DNA of 64,000 nucleotides from Spartobacteria bacterium (GCA_003169975.1 PNAA01000024.1:223273-287272); one strand, 5' to 3'; positions 1 through 8,740 are shown, counted from the first letter of the stretch. The notes: a model not told the origin generated them from the letters alone. Numbers and translations: made by a program.

Positions 1-29
1 CTGGACAGCCAGTGAGGCGATCGGGAAAG

Positions 30-359
30 TCATAAGTTCGTCTGAACGAATTTGGGACTGGCGTGGATATCGATCTGGCGCAGCGTCGTGTCGCCGGTGT
101 TGACGAAGCGATGCGGGGTGTTCGCCGGGATAACGACAATGCCGCTCGCTTTCACCTCCCGCGCTTCCTCGCCAACCGTGATGGTGGCGGTTCCTTCGAG
201 GGTGAAAGCGACCTCGACGTAGGGATGCGTGTGCAAGGGTGGGCCCTGACCGGGCTTCGCCGTCACGATGTAGGCTGAGAAGGGCGCCCCCTGGTTTGCG
301 CCGACGAACTCGTGCGACATTCCAACGAAGGGTAGCTGCTCGAGATGGAGAAAGCTCAT
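30..359 (-). CDS. Small cupin-domain protein
   Basis: A 109-residue single-domain cupin. Cupin motif 1 is visible as HTHPYVEVAFTLEG (residues ~43-56), with two His and one Glu placed as metal ligands, and motif 2 as IPANTPHRFVNTG with the third His. The length matches stand-alone cupins that bind a metal in the cytoplasm. No signal peptide is present. Substrate and reaction cannot be told from sequence; such proteins range from sugar-binding regulators to small dioxygenases. The gene is transcribed away from the dockerin gene at 591 and has no operon partner inside the window. Confidence 0.85.
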   Translation of the reverse strand: MSFLHLEQLPFVGMSHEFVGANQGAPFSAYIVTAKPGQGPPLHTHPYVEVAFTLEGTATITVGEEAREVKASGIVVIPANTPHRFVNTGDTTLRQIDIHASPKFVQTNL

Positions 360-590
360 AAGTGGACTCTACAGCATGTTGGACCTGTATCACGATCGAC
401 AACGCACATCTCGGGGTCGAAGAACGCTCGGGTTCACCGAGCACATCCGGGCGCTCCTCCACGCCAAGGGACTTGAGTGGCCCGACCCGGTAACGCGGGC
501 AGTTAACGGAACCGTGTCTGCCAAAGCATTTGTGCTTGACGAATCGACCGAAATCAGGAGCAATCGTGCCTCAGTCACCTTATTCAATTT

Positions 591-1934
591 ATGAAAGTAA
601 CTCGTTTATTGGAGAAACTTTGCCTCACGACGCGGTCGAACAAGAGTGGCTTGATCGCGATCTCGCTCCTCCTCTCCAGCGCCCTGGCGGCAAGCGCTGC
701 GCAACAACAGACTCTTTATGCCGCCACGGGCTCGTTGGGCGTCCAGGGTGTTCTTTATACCCTCGATCCGGCCACGGGCGCCGTGCTCACGACGGTCGGG
801 TCATTGAATGACGCGTCCGGCAACAACTACGGTATGGCTGGGCTCCGCTACGACCCGTTCAACGGCATATTTTACGGCGCGACCGCGGGCGATTCTCCGA
901 CCCATCCCAGCTATCTCGTCATCGTCGACCCGACCACCGCCCTGGTCACACCGATCGGCCCATTTGGGGTTGTCCTTACGGATATAGCCATCGACCCAAC
1001 CACTGGGATCATGTATGGGGTCTCCGGCTTCAATCAAAAGTTTTACACCATCAATCTTGCGACGGGCCTGGCGACTCAGACCGGCTCAACCGGGCTTGGT
1101 TTCCAGAACGGGGGTGGCCTGGCCGCTAACTCCACGGGCGCACTTTTTGGCGTCGATAATTTTTCCTGCTACTCCTACAACAAGACGACCGGGGCGGCCA
1201 CGTTAATCGGTCTAACGCTGCTCCCGGATCTGGTGAGAGCGGCGGACTTCAACGCCGCCGATGTATTTTATGGACTGGAAGGCGGTGGGGGGACCGACAA
1301 TCTGCACCTTCGCTTCCTGGTCACGGTAAACCTCACTACAGGGCTGGGCACGCTGGTGGCGCCCATCAGCATCGGGGACCTTGACGGGCTGGCCTTCGTT
1401 CCGGCCACGGCCCCAGTTCAGCTGGTCGGCATCGTCTCAGAAATGATTGATGGCGGCTCCGGCACGTATGATATCGATCTGACGAGCGGTACTGCCGTCG
1501 AATGCAGAAACGGGGTGGGCGGCAACTACACGCTGATTCTCACCTTCTCAAACAACCTAACGAGCGTTGATAGCGCCAGCGTGGGTTGCGGCTCGGTCGG
1601 CAGCAGCGCCATCGGCCCGAACCCTAATCAATACACGGTCAACTTGAGCGGCCAGGGCGCGTGCAATGCCCAATACAATACCGTTACGCTGAGCAACGTG
1701 AATGATTCCATGGGCAACCACAGCACCACGGTTCTCAGTCCGCAATGGGGTCTGCTCATCGGCGACACCACCGGCGACGGTAGTGTCAATGCCGGCGACA
1801 TCGCCCAGACCAAATCCCAGTCGGGTCAGCCGGTCACCGGTTCCAACTTCCGCGAAGACGTCAACGTCGACGGCAGTATCAGCGCCGGCGACATCGGGCT
1901 GGTTAAATCAAAATCAGGTACCGGACTGCCTTAG
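591..1934 (+). CDS. Secreted beta-propeller-like protein with C-terminal dockerin-type repeats
   Basis: 447 residues. An N-terminal signal peptide (hydrophobic core LIAISLLLSSALAASA) is followed by repeats of the form YxxDPxTGxxxxxG, typical of secreted beta-propeller folds. The last ~55 residues hold two Asp-rich calcium-loop repeats, GDTTGDGSVNAGDI and VNVDGSISAGDI, the signature of a type I dockerin module. Dockerins normally bind cohesins; none is seen here, so the partner is unknown and the module may act only as a calcium-binding tail. It is probably exported to the cell surface or medium. The ATG at 591 is chosen because it directly precedes the basic n-region of the signal peptide. 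Confidence 0.8.
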   Translation: MKVTRLLEKLCLTTRSNKSGLIAISLLLSSALAASAAQQQTLYAATGSLGVQGVLYTLDPATGAVLTTVGSLNDASGNNYGMAGLRYDPFNGIFYGATAGDSPTHPSYLVIVDPTTALVTPIGPFGVVLTDIAIDPTTGIMYGVSGFNQKFYTINLATGLATQTGSTGLGFQNGGGLAANSTGALFGVDNFSCYSYNKTTGAATLIGLTLLPDLVRAADFNAADVFYGLEGGGGTDNLHLRFLVTVNLTTGLGTLVAPISIGDLDGLAFVPATAPVQLVGIVSEMIDGGSGTYDIDLTSGTAVECRNGVGGNYTLILTFSNNLTSVDSASVGCGSVGSSAIGPNPNQYTVNLSGQGACNAQYNTVTLSNVNDSMGNHSTTVLSPQWGLLIGDTTGDGSVNAGDIAQTKSQSGQPVTGSNFREDVNVDGSISAGDIGLVKSKSGTGLP

Positions 1935-2366
1935 AGCCCCAGTTGGTTCGCGGAACAGACAACTTTTTTCATTCTCGTTACCGGCGGCAAAGGCGAAGAA
2001 GCGTTGCCAGTTGAGGAGCCTGATTATGCGTCCCCGTCCCCCTCGGCTTCTGCTAAACCTGATTTCGGGAAGTTTAACGACCTCGCGTATCCCACTAAGC
2101 CGACTCATTCTCCGACGCACAAGCCGCAAACTGAGGAGGATTTCATCACCTGCACGATGGTGTGACCGTGCCCGCTTCGTTTCAGAAGCGGCCCATCAGT
2201 CTCCCACGTCTAGGAAATTCTATCGAACATCGCATTCTCCCGAGGGCGTCACGTTACCGGTTCTGATTTTCTTTCGCCAAGAACAAGGAAGTGACCGCTG
2301 CGAAAATGAGGAGAAAACTGGCACGAGGCAGACAAAAGCGGGGTCAGGGCGGCGTTTGTTAGTTAT
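1935..2366. other. Intergenic, no gene seen
   Basis: About 430 bases between the dockerin gene and the DJ-1 gene. The open frames here have no recognisable protein features and no clear hairpin terminator or repeat family was found. Confidence 0.5.
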
Positions 2367-3104
2367 ATGAACAGAAGGAATTTCCTTGCTGGGACGGCTG
2401 CTTTTGGGGCAATGGCTGGCTGGCCGGCGCTCGCGCGGGCAGGACAGGAAAACATGAGTAATGGCAAGGGAGTGGTCGTCTCGACGAGCAAATTGATTCC
2501 GCCGGCGAAGGGAACAATTCCGGTCGCCGTGGCCGTTTTGGAGGACGCCACCGTGATTGATTTCGCGGGGCCATGGGATGTTTTTGTGAGTGTGATGATG
2601 CCGGAACGTGGTCCAGCGATGACAGATCAGATGCCGTTCGAGCTCTTTATGGTGTCGGACAAGCTTGATCCGGTAACGGTCGAGGGAGGGATGAAGGTGG
2701 TGCCACACTACGCCTTCGAGAATGCGCCCCGGTGCAGGGTTGCTGTCATCGGGGCGCAGCGTGGATCGGATAAAATGCAGGAATGGTTACGCAAGATCGC
2801 GCCGACGGCGGACGTGACGATGTCAGTCTGTACTGGTGTGACGCACCTGGCGAAGGCCGGGCTGTTGGCGGGGAAATCGGCCACGATTCATCACGACTTT
2901 TACAACAGCTTTGCGAAGGACTATCCGGACATCGATCTCAAGCGCGGAGTTCGATTCGTCGAGAACGAAAAGATCTCTACGTCCGGAGGCGAAACTTGTG
3001 GCATCGACCTGGCCTTGCGAGTGGTGGATCGCTATTTCGGTCGAAAGGTGGCGGAGAGGACCGCAGTGTTCGTGGAGCATCAAGGCAAAGGCTGGATCGT
3101 TTAG
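2367..3104 (+). CDS. DJ-1/PfpI family protein with Tat-type signal
   Basis: 245 residues. The N-terminus MNRRNFLAGTAAFGA is a twin-arginine export signal ending near ARAGQ. The rest is a class I glutamine amidotransferase-like (DJ-1/PfpI) fold: VAVLEDATVIDFAGPWDVF is the first strand and helix, and SVCTGVTHLAKAGLL carries the nucleophilic-elbow Cys at residue 155. It resembles the N-terminal domain of GlxA-type regulators and isonitrile hydratases, but has no AraC DNA-binding domain. An exported DJ-1 protein is not common; hydrolase or oxidative-stress roles are both possible. No operon partner is evident. Confidence 0.85.
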   Translation: MNRRNFLAGTAAFGAMAGWPALARAGQENMSNGKGVVVSTSKLIPPAKGTIPVAVAVLEDATVIDFAGPWDVFVSVMMPERGPAMTDQMPFELFMVSDKLDPVTVEGGMKVVPHYAFENAPRCRVAVIGAQRGSDKMQEWLRKIAPTADVTMSVCTGVTHLAKAGLLAGKSATIHHDFYNSFAKDYPDIDLKRGVRFVENEKISTSGGETCGIDLALRVVDRYFGRKVAERTAVFVEHQGKGWIV

Positions 3105-3250
3105 GAATCCGGCGCGGCGGGTCGGACTGGTCATTACCCGAGCCCAACGGGAGCTGCTCCTCATGCATCGTTACGGGAAGGGTCGCTATACGTGAATCAC
3201 GTATAACACCGAATACGATCGTCTGGCGTGAGAAAGAATCGTGAGAGCGT

Positions 3251-3337
3251 TTCCTTCTCTCGGCGCGCGATCAAGCCGTCGCGCAAGTCTGGCAGCGCGA
3301 CGTTTACGCCGGCTCGCCTTATTCAAACGCGAGGTAG
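3251..3337 (+). pseudogene. Decayed C-terminal gene tail (AQVWQRDVYAGS)
   Basis: A short open frame ends at a stop just upstream of the NIPSNAP gene and reads ARDQAVAQVWQRDVYAGS. A closely similar tail, AQVWRRDLYSGGA followed by a stop, lies at 5480-5524 upstream of the next propeller gene. The shared peptide and DNA suggest two relics of one protein family whose 5' parts have been lost. The family was not recognised. Confidence 0.4.
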
Positions 3338-3393
3338 GGCGCGTGGTTCACTTGCTTGCCGGTTGCCGCGTTACGCCTCATAGGTAAGGGACG

Positions 3394-4131
3394 ATGGATT
3401 CTACCAAGTCTCAGGAAACGACCTGCTGTCCAGTGGTCGAACTGCGCCAGTACACGCTCAAGCCCGGTCAGCGCGACACGCTGATCGCACTCTTCGAGCG
3501 GGAATTCATCGAGAGCCAGGAAGCGCTCGGCATGCGCATCATCGGCACTTTCCGCGATCTGGAGAAACCGGATCGGTTCGTCTGGCTGCGCGGTTTTCGA
3601 GACATGGAATCGCGCGCGGTTCAGCTGCAGGAATTTTACGGCGGCCCGATCTGGAAGGCACACCGCGAAGCAGCGAATGCCACCATGACCGACTCCGATA
3701 ATGTGCTGTTACTCCGACCTGCCACGCCGGGATCAGGATTCTCCATCGCGCATGCCTCGCGCGCTGCCCGTGACGCCGCGGAGAATCCAGCAGGGCTCAT
3801 CGTCGCGACGCTTTACCATCTCGAGAGCACGACAGAGGCAGATTTCGCAGACTACTTTCAAACCATCGTCGCGCCGGCTTTGACGGCGATCGCTAATCCG
3901 ATCCTTGGCTCGTTTATCACCGAACATCACGAGAACACTTTTCCCGGCCTGCCGGTGCGCGAAGATGCGAATGTCTTCATCAGGTTCTCGCGTTTTCCGG
4001 ATCGAACAGCCTATGGGCAAAAGGCCGCGCGCGCGGCGGATGAGATCGGGACAAGACTCGCCGGCCGAATCAAAGGAGAGCCGGAAGTGCTTTTCCTCAC
4101 GCCGACCGCTCGCTCGCTCCTGGGCGCTTAG
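3394..4131 (+). CDS. NIPSNAP family protein
   Basis: 245 residues, the usual length for a two-domain NIPSNAP protein (tandem dimeric alpha/beta-barrel units). The family pattern is clear: VVELRQYTLKPGQRDTLIALFE at residues ~14-35, then FRDMESRAVQLQEFYGGPIWKAHR and ANATMTDSDNVLLLRP. The second half (residues ~125-240) repeats the fold. No signal peptide, so cytoplasmic. The biochemical role of bacterial NIPSNAPs is not established; related dimeric barrels act on small aldehydes or reactive metabolites. The ATG at 3394 leaves a short polar leader before the first strand. Confidence 0.88.
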   Translation: MDSTKSQETTCCPVVELRQYTLKPGQRDTLIALFEREFIESQEALGMRIIGTFRDLEKPDRFVWLRGFRDMESRAVQLQEFYGGPIWKAHREAANATMTDSDNVLLLRPATPGSGFSIAHASRAARDAAENPAGLIVATLYHLESTTEADFADYFQTIVAPALTAIANPILGSFITEHHENTFPGLPVREDANVFIRFSRFPDRTAYGQKAARAADEIGTRLAGRIKGEPEVLFLTPTARSLLGA

Positions 4132-4146
4132 TCGCCTATTTTTGGG

Positions 4147-4221
4147 ATCGATTTTCAAGACCTCGGTCGACACGAATTAAAAGGCATTCCCGGAGAGTGG
4201 CGACTCTTCTCGGCCCGCTGA
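4147..4221 (+). pseudogene. C-terminal relic of a class III nucleotide cyclase protein
   Basis: The frame reads FQDLGRHELKGIPGEWRLF followed by SAR and a stop. This matches the highly conserved end of class III adenylate/guanylate cyclase catalytic domains (FEDLGEHELKGVPGxWRLF). Nothing else of the cyclase is present upstream, where the NIPSNAP gene ends, so this is an isolated 3' fragment left by deletion or rearrangement. Confidence 0.7.
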
Positions 4222-4230
4222 GCACGTCAG

Positions 4231-4366
4231 CCTGCTGGCCCCGCACGCCGGACGGCGGTCTGGCGATGGTCACGCGCCCACTGAATCTAATTTACTGCCG
4301 GCTGAGGGAAGGTAGGTGCTTTGCGGCACAAACGATCCGGATGACAACGGAGCAGAGCTGTACTAA
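4231..4366 (+). pseudogene. Two scrambled fragments of a VOC-family gene
   Basis: Bases 4239-4300 encode RTPDGGLAMVTRPL, matching the C-terminus of the intact VOC gene at 8303-8740 (RTPDGGLAMFTRPL). Bases 4334-4363 encode DPDDNGAELY, matching the DPDDNGVELYW segment that lies before that C-terminus in the intact gene. Here the two pieces are in reverse order, so this is a rearranged remnant and not a simple truncation. Confidence 0.7.
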
Positions 4367-4428
4367 GATTCTTGAATTGTGATTTTCGGATCGCCGGTGA
4401 TCTTGGAAGCCGTATCCAAATCTAAGCT

Positions 4429-5463
4429 ATGAAAAAGAAATTCGTTCCTGCTGTTACCGCAGTATTGATCGGGTGTTTCCCGATCGTTGCGGTTGCTGCT
4501 CAATCGGCGCAGCCAATGATGAAAGCGGCCGTCCTGCACGAGCACGGCGGTCCGGAAGTTTTGAAATATGAAGACGCTCCGCGCCCGGAGCCGAAGGATG
4601 ACGAGGTCCTGGTCAAGGTGATCGCGGCCGGGGTGAACCCGGTGGACACCTACGTGCGGCAAGGGATGCGGTCGAAAAGCGGGACCGATAACGGTCCCAT
4701 GATTATCGGATACGATATTGCCGGCATCGTCGAGAAAACCGGAGCCGGGATAACAAAGTTCAAAGTTGGCGATGCTGTCTATGCCTACTTGCCCATTGCC
4801 CGAGGCGGTGGTTACGCCGAGTTCGCGATTGCAAAAGAAGGAGAGATGTCGCTCAAGCCGAAAAACATCGACTTTGAAAAAGCCGCCGCGGTGCCATTGG
4901 CAGGGACGACAGCGTGGCAGGCGCTGATCGATACCGCGAAACTCGAACGCGGACAAACGGTGCTGATTCATGGCGGCTCCGGCGGTGTCGGATCTTTCGC
5001 GGTGCAGATTGCCAAGGCGCGTGGCGCCAAAGTGATCGCGACGGCTTCGACCGCGAACCAGGATTTGCTGAAGCAACTTGGCGTCGATCAGCCGATCGAT
5101 TACACGACGACGAAGTTCGAAGACGTCGTGAAGGAAGTCGATGTCGTCCTCAATACTGTTCGCGGAGATACACTCCGGCCGTCCTACGGCGTGGTGAAGA
5201 AGGGCGGCATCATCGTTTCAATCACGGACGAGCCCGATCCGGCCGAATGCGCCAAGCATGGCATTCGCGGATCCAGACTCATGGCGCATCCCGATGCCAG
5301 AGCGATCGAGGAGCTGACGAAATTGATCGAGGCGAACAAGATCACGCCGATTGTGTCGGAGACATTTCCGTTGCAGGACGTCGCACAGGCGCACCAGCAA
5401 ATGGAGACGCACCACACGCGTGGCAAGATTGTGCTCAAAATTGCGCAAGATCCAAAGGGGTAG
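4429..5463 (+). CDS. NADP-dependent quinone oxidoreductase-like protein (MDR superfamily) with signal peptide
   Basis: 344 residues. Residues ~30-340 are a zinc-independent medium-chain dehydrogenase of the quinone oxidoreductase type: VLVKVIAAGVNPVDTYVRQG in the catalytic domain and the NADPH-binding glycine motif HGGSGGVG at 181-188. No structural-zinc Cys cluster is seen, as expected for this subgroup. Unusually, residues 1-24 (MKKKFVPAVTAVLIGC then VAA) look like a secretory signal peptide, which would take an NADPH enzyme out of the cytoplasm. Either the protein is exported with bound cofactor, or the true start is the internal Met at residue 30 or 31, where the conserved domain begins. 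Likely reaction: reduction of quinones or enones. Confidence 0.88.
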   Translation: MKKKFVPAVTAVLIGCFPIVAVAAQSAQPMMKAAVLHEHGGPEVLKYEDAPRPEPKDDEVLVKVIAAGVNPVDTYVRQGMRSKSGTDNGPMIIGYDIAGIVEKTGAGITKFKVGDAVYAYLPIARGGGYAEFAIAKEGEMSLKPKNIDFEKAAAVPLAGTTAWQALIDTAKLERGQTVLIHGGSGGVGSFAVQIAKARGAKVIATASTANQDLLKQLGVDQPIDYTTTKFEDVVKEVDVVLNTVRGDTLRPSYGVVKKGGIIVSITDEPDPAECAKHGIRGSRLMAHPDARAIEELTKLIEANKITPIVSETFPLQDVAQAHQQMETHHTRGKIVLKIAQDPKG

Positions 5464-5479
5464 TTTCTCGGCCGGGTTG

Positions 5480-5524
5480 AAAGCGCAAGTCTGGCGACGC
5501 GATCTTTACAGCGGTGGGGCGTAA
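5480..5524 (+). pseudogene. Decayed gene tail (AQVWRRDLYSGGA)
   Basis: A short frame ending in a stop, just before the next propeller gene. It is similar at DNA and peptide level to the tail at 3251-3337, so both are likely relics of the same unknown gene family. Confidence 0.35.
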
Positions 5525-5539
5525 CGGAAGGTAGTAAAC

Positions 5540-6199
5540 ATGACTCAAATTATCGAAAAACGACGAATGGCCGCGCCGTGCGTGACGCCGCAGGCACTGG
5601 CGTGGGATGGGAAGCAGCTTTGGCTGAGTTCGCGTGATCTCGGCACGCTCTACCGGAGCGACGTCGACGGATTGAAGATCGTTGAGGAAATCGATCCGCC
5701 TGGAGTGGTATGGGCGGGGGTAGTCACGGATGACGGCTGGCGGTTCACGATCGGCAAAGGGTTGAATGACGACCGCCATGTGTATCGCTATGACGCTGAC
5801 GAAGGTTTTACCAAGTTGTTTGCCTGTCCGGAGTTTACCGGCTCCTATCTCAGCTTCGATGGCGAACATCTTTACCTGAGCCAGTGGTACAAAGGGCAGA
5901 TCCATCGGGTTGACGATGCGGGACACATTTCGCGCACGCTCGACGTCGGCGCGGAAATCTGTGGGCACACCTTCGTCGATGGGACGCTCTACGTGCTGCG
6001 TGGGCAAGAGAACAAGAATGTTCCGAACAAGTCCGAAGAGTGGCGCATCGCACGCCTCGACCCTGCGCAAGAAACGCCGAAGGTAGAAGACCTCGCGACC
6101 ATTCCGTTCGCTTCGCGCTCGCTCGCTTTCGACGGCGAGAATTTCTGGTCGAATCACCGCGCCGCGAACGAAACTGTGGCGTTTGCCGTTCCTGGCTAG
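5540..6199 (+). CDS. Small beta-propeller protein (SMP-30/glutamine cyclotransferase-like fold)
   Basis: 219 residues, cytoplasmic by absence of a signal peptide. Repeating blades read ALAWDGKQLWLSSRDLGTLYR, YLSFDGEHLYLSQWYKGQIHR and SLAFDGENFWSNH, the W/YLSxxxxGxIxR pattern of six-bladed propellers. It is shorter than full gluconolactonases (~290-300), so it probably holds four or five blades or is a divergent member. A GGAAGG ribosome-binding site lies 9 bases before the ATG. Enzymatic function is uncertain; lactonase-type hydrolysis is possible. Confidence 0.7.
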   Translation: MTQIIEKRRMAAPCVTPQALAWDGKQLWLSSRDLGTLYRSDVDGLKIVEEIDPPGVVWAGVVTDDGWRFTIGKGLNDDRHVYRYDADEGFTKLFACPEFTGSYLSFDGEHLYLSQWYKGQIHRVDDAGHISRTLDVGAEICGHTFVDGTLYVLRGQENKNVPNKSEEWRIARLDPAQETPKVEDLATIPFASRSLAFDGENFWSNHRAANETVAFAVPG

Positions 6200-6432
6200 C
6201 TTACACAGGTGGCGGGACGACTACTTCGGATTGCAGCAGTTCTTTCCTAATTTTTTTGATTGTCCCGAGGAACATCGGGGCATAACCTCCCGTTGCCGAC
6301 GGATGTGTGGGGAGGTTTAAGAAAGCCTCGTTGTTCTCGCCTCATCTTATTGGCTAATTGCGGTTCGCCGTTTTTGGCCAGGGAGGCGTAGGCGCGCGAG
6401 GGCACATCTCTTCGGGGATATGAGGTGTTGCC

Positions 6433-8118
6433 ATGAATAATATTCTTAAAGCTGCATTGATCCTTCTCACGCTCGTCGCGGCGTTCTTCCTTATCGGTGT
6501 TCTCTACTGGCTCTTTCACTGCCATTGCGGCGACCGTTTCCGGCACGGGCCTCCGGGAACGACGCAGGGTGGCGAAGTAAAGTCCGCGCCTCTCAACGTG
6601 GCCACCGCGGAGCCGCAGCATCCGCGCGGCAAATATCCGCCGTTCCAGATGCGCAAAGATGGAATACCCAATGAGGATCATCCGCGCATCGTGCCGACTG
6701 GAACGCAGCGCGGCACGCTCGCGCCGTCGGCGCAGGGCTCCAAGCTCCTCAAGATCGAGAAAAACAAACAGGCGCTGGGTGGCGCTGGGGATCCCGTCGT
6801 GGTCGTGCAATACAACCCACAAGGAACGAGCGCCAATGTTGGGGGCACTCCGCCCGATCCCAATGCCGCGCGCAACGGCAATGTGATCATGCTTTCCTAC
6901 AATACGCGCGTGATGCTCTCGACCAATGGCGGCACGAGCTATACGGAGCTTGATCCTACGACCATCTTTCCCTCCGGCCCGACCAAAGACTCCGCGGGTA
7001 ATCTGCTCGACAATGGCTTGTGTTGCGACCAGATCATCCGCTATGTGCCGGGGATCGACCGCTTTATCTGGCTCATGCAATTTTGCGGCAGCGGCACATC
7101 AGGATGTCTCAGCGGCGTTGACAAGGAGCGTGTCGCCTCGGCCAGCACCCAGGACATTGTGAACGGTGCCGGCGCCACGGGCTGGACCTATTGGGATCTC
7201 ACTTCGGCGACCTTCAACCTCGGTAATACGACGATGGACTACCCAGATCTCTCGGTCGGCGACAATTTCCTCTACTTCAGCGCCGACGCAGTCAGCCAGG
7301 GCTTGCTCGTGGTCCGCATCCCCTTGAATCAGATACGCGACAGCCAGACGATCAACATGGGCTACACGTCTCCCTCCGATGGTACGGCGACTGACGGCAG
7401 TACGGCTTATGGCTCGCATATTTCTCAGAACGCCGGCGACACGGTGTTCTGGGCCGGAAGCCCAAAGAACAATCAGATCCGGGTCTTCTCGATGACCGAG
7501 AGTTCCAACCAATATTCCTCACGCGACATCGATATCGATAGCTGGCCCAATAGCGCGATAACTCTGAACGCGCCCGATGGGGTCGACAATTTCTCTTCCG
7601 GCTGGCCGGGCAATGCGATCACCGGCGCGACGCGCCGCACCAGCACCGAGGTCTGGTTTGCCTGGAACGCCTCGAGCAATGCGAATTTCAAAAACGCGCA
7701 CGTGGAAGTCGTCGAGATCAACACCTCGAATTTCACCAAGATCGCGCAGTGGCAGATTTGGAACGATAGCTATGCGTTTGTGGATCCCTATCTCGCGACC
7801 AACGGGAACGGCGAAGTAGGTATTTCGCTCGCCTGGGGCGCTGCCAGTACCAACTACATGAGCAATGCGGTGGGCATCCTCGGCGATTTCATCGTCTGGT
7901 ATCCGGAGCTCAGCACGGCGTCGCCTGTCGCCTCGCAGATCCGACTCGGCGACTACTTCAGCGTCTCGCGCAACCCGGGCAACCCGCTCCTGTATGACGC
8001 GAGCGGCTATGCCGTCCTGAAGCAGCCCGCCCCGGCGACCGGCTGGTATTTCGATCCCTACTATATCCAGTTTGGCCGGGACTCAGTCGCAAATGGCGGC
8101 TCGTCGGGCATCCATTGA
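6433..8118 (+). CDS. Membrane-anchored BNR/sialidase-like propeller protein
   Basis: 561 residues. One N-terminal hydrophobic segment (ALILLTLVAAFFLIGVLYWLF) anchors or exports the protein. It is followed by a Pro/Lys-rich linker to about residue 125 and then a large beta-rich domain. Features such as VMLSTNGGTSYTEL resemble the Asp-box (S-x-D-x-G-x-x-W/Y) repeats of sialidase-like propellers, but no catalytic Arg triad was identified. An extracellular binding or adhesive role is as likely as hydrolysis. The gene stands alone, 230 bases after its neighbour. Confidence 0.6.
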   Translation: MNNILKAALILLTLVAAFFLIGVLYWLFHCHCGDRFRHGPPGTTQGGEVKSAPLNVATAEPQHPRGKYPPFQMRKDGIPNEDHPRIVPTGTQRGTLAPSAQGSKLLKIEKNKQALGGAGDPVVVVQYNPQGTSANVGGTPPDPNAARNGNVIMLSYNTRVMLSTNGGTSYTELDPTTIFPSGPTKDSAGNLLDNGLCCDQIIRYVPGIDRFIWLMQFCGSGTSGCLSGVDKERVASASTQDIVNGAGATGWTYWDLTSATFNLGNTTMDYPDLSVGDNFLYFSADAVSQGLLVVRIPLNQIRDSQTINMGYTSPSDGTATDGSTAYGSHISQNAGDTVFWAGSPKNNQIRVFSMTESSNQYSSRDIDIDSWPNSAITLNAPDGVDNFSSGWPGNAITGATRRTSTEVWFAWNASSNANFKNAHVEVVEINTSNFTKIAQWQIWNDSYAFVDPYLATNGNGEVGISLAWGAASTNYMSNAVGILGDFIVWYPELSTASPVASQIRLGDYFSVSRNPGNPLLYDASGYAVLKQPAPATGWYFDPYYIQFGRDSVANGGSSGIH

Positions 8119-8302
8119 TCTCTCGCGGCCGCCGTCGTTCGGGGAGCGGCATCCGCTCATTTGAAATCGCGTCTTAATTTTTTTGACCTTTGTCGGAGGA
8201 AACCACCACGGAGTTGCTGAAAGGGAACTGGTGGCGTGACATTAGCGCGTAACCGCAAAAGCCATTCATCCCGCCACCCGCATTGGCCATGTCCATCTGA
8301 AG

Positions 8303-8740
8303 GTGGCGGACCTGGAGCGCGCGCTGGGATTCTATCGCGATGTGCTCGGCTTTGAGCTGACACAGCGTTTCGGATCGTCGACGGCATTTCTCTCGGCCGG
8401 CGGTTATCATCATCACATCGGATTGAACACCTGGGAAAGCGCCGGCGGCCGGCCTCCGGCAGGGGGCACGACGGGGCTTTATCATCTGGCGATTTCGTAT
8501 CCGACGCGGGCGGAACTGGGCGACGCGCTGCGGCGTCTGCGGGAGGCAGGCATTCCGCTCGAAGGGGCCTCGGACCATGGCGTGAGCGAAGCGCTCTATC
8601 TGCGTGATCCGGATGACAACGGCGTGGAGTTGTATTGGGATCGGCCGCAGGACGAATGGCCGCGCACGCCAGATGGCGGTCTGGCGATGTTCACGCGGCC
8701 GCTCGGCCTCGATTCGCTGCTACTGGCGGGAAAGGGATAG
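8303..8740 (+). CDS. VOC family (glyoxalase/dioxygenase fold) protein
   Basis: The frame gives a two-module vicinal-oxygen-chelate protein: ADLERALGFYRDVLGFELTQRFG, then GGYHHHIGLNTWES, then YLRDPDDNGVELYWDRPQ with the C-terminal Glu metal ligand. The first ligand, in IGHVHLKV, lies immediately upstream of the GTG at 8303 in the same frame (open back to the stop at 8243), so the real protein should start earlier; no ATG/GTG/TTG exists there, and a non-standard ATT at 8264 or a lost start is possible. Such proteins are catechol dioxygenases, lactoylglutathione lyases or ring-cleavage relatives. Fragments of a paralogue lie at 4231-4366. Confidence 0.85.
   Translation: MADLERALGFYRDVLGFELTQRFGSSTAFLSAGGYHHHIGLNTWESAGGRPPAGGTTGLYHLAISYPTRAELGDALRRLREAGIPLEGASDHGVSEALYLRDPDDNGVELYWDRPQDEWPRTPDGGLAMFTRPLGLDSLLLAGKG

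Noticed and set aside
6247-7080. Long minus-strand open frame of 277 codons
   Set aside because: It lies opposite the clear secreted propeller gene at 6433-8118, is Arg/His-rich and has no motif; a shadow frame of GC-rich coding DNA.
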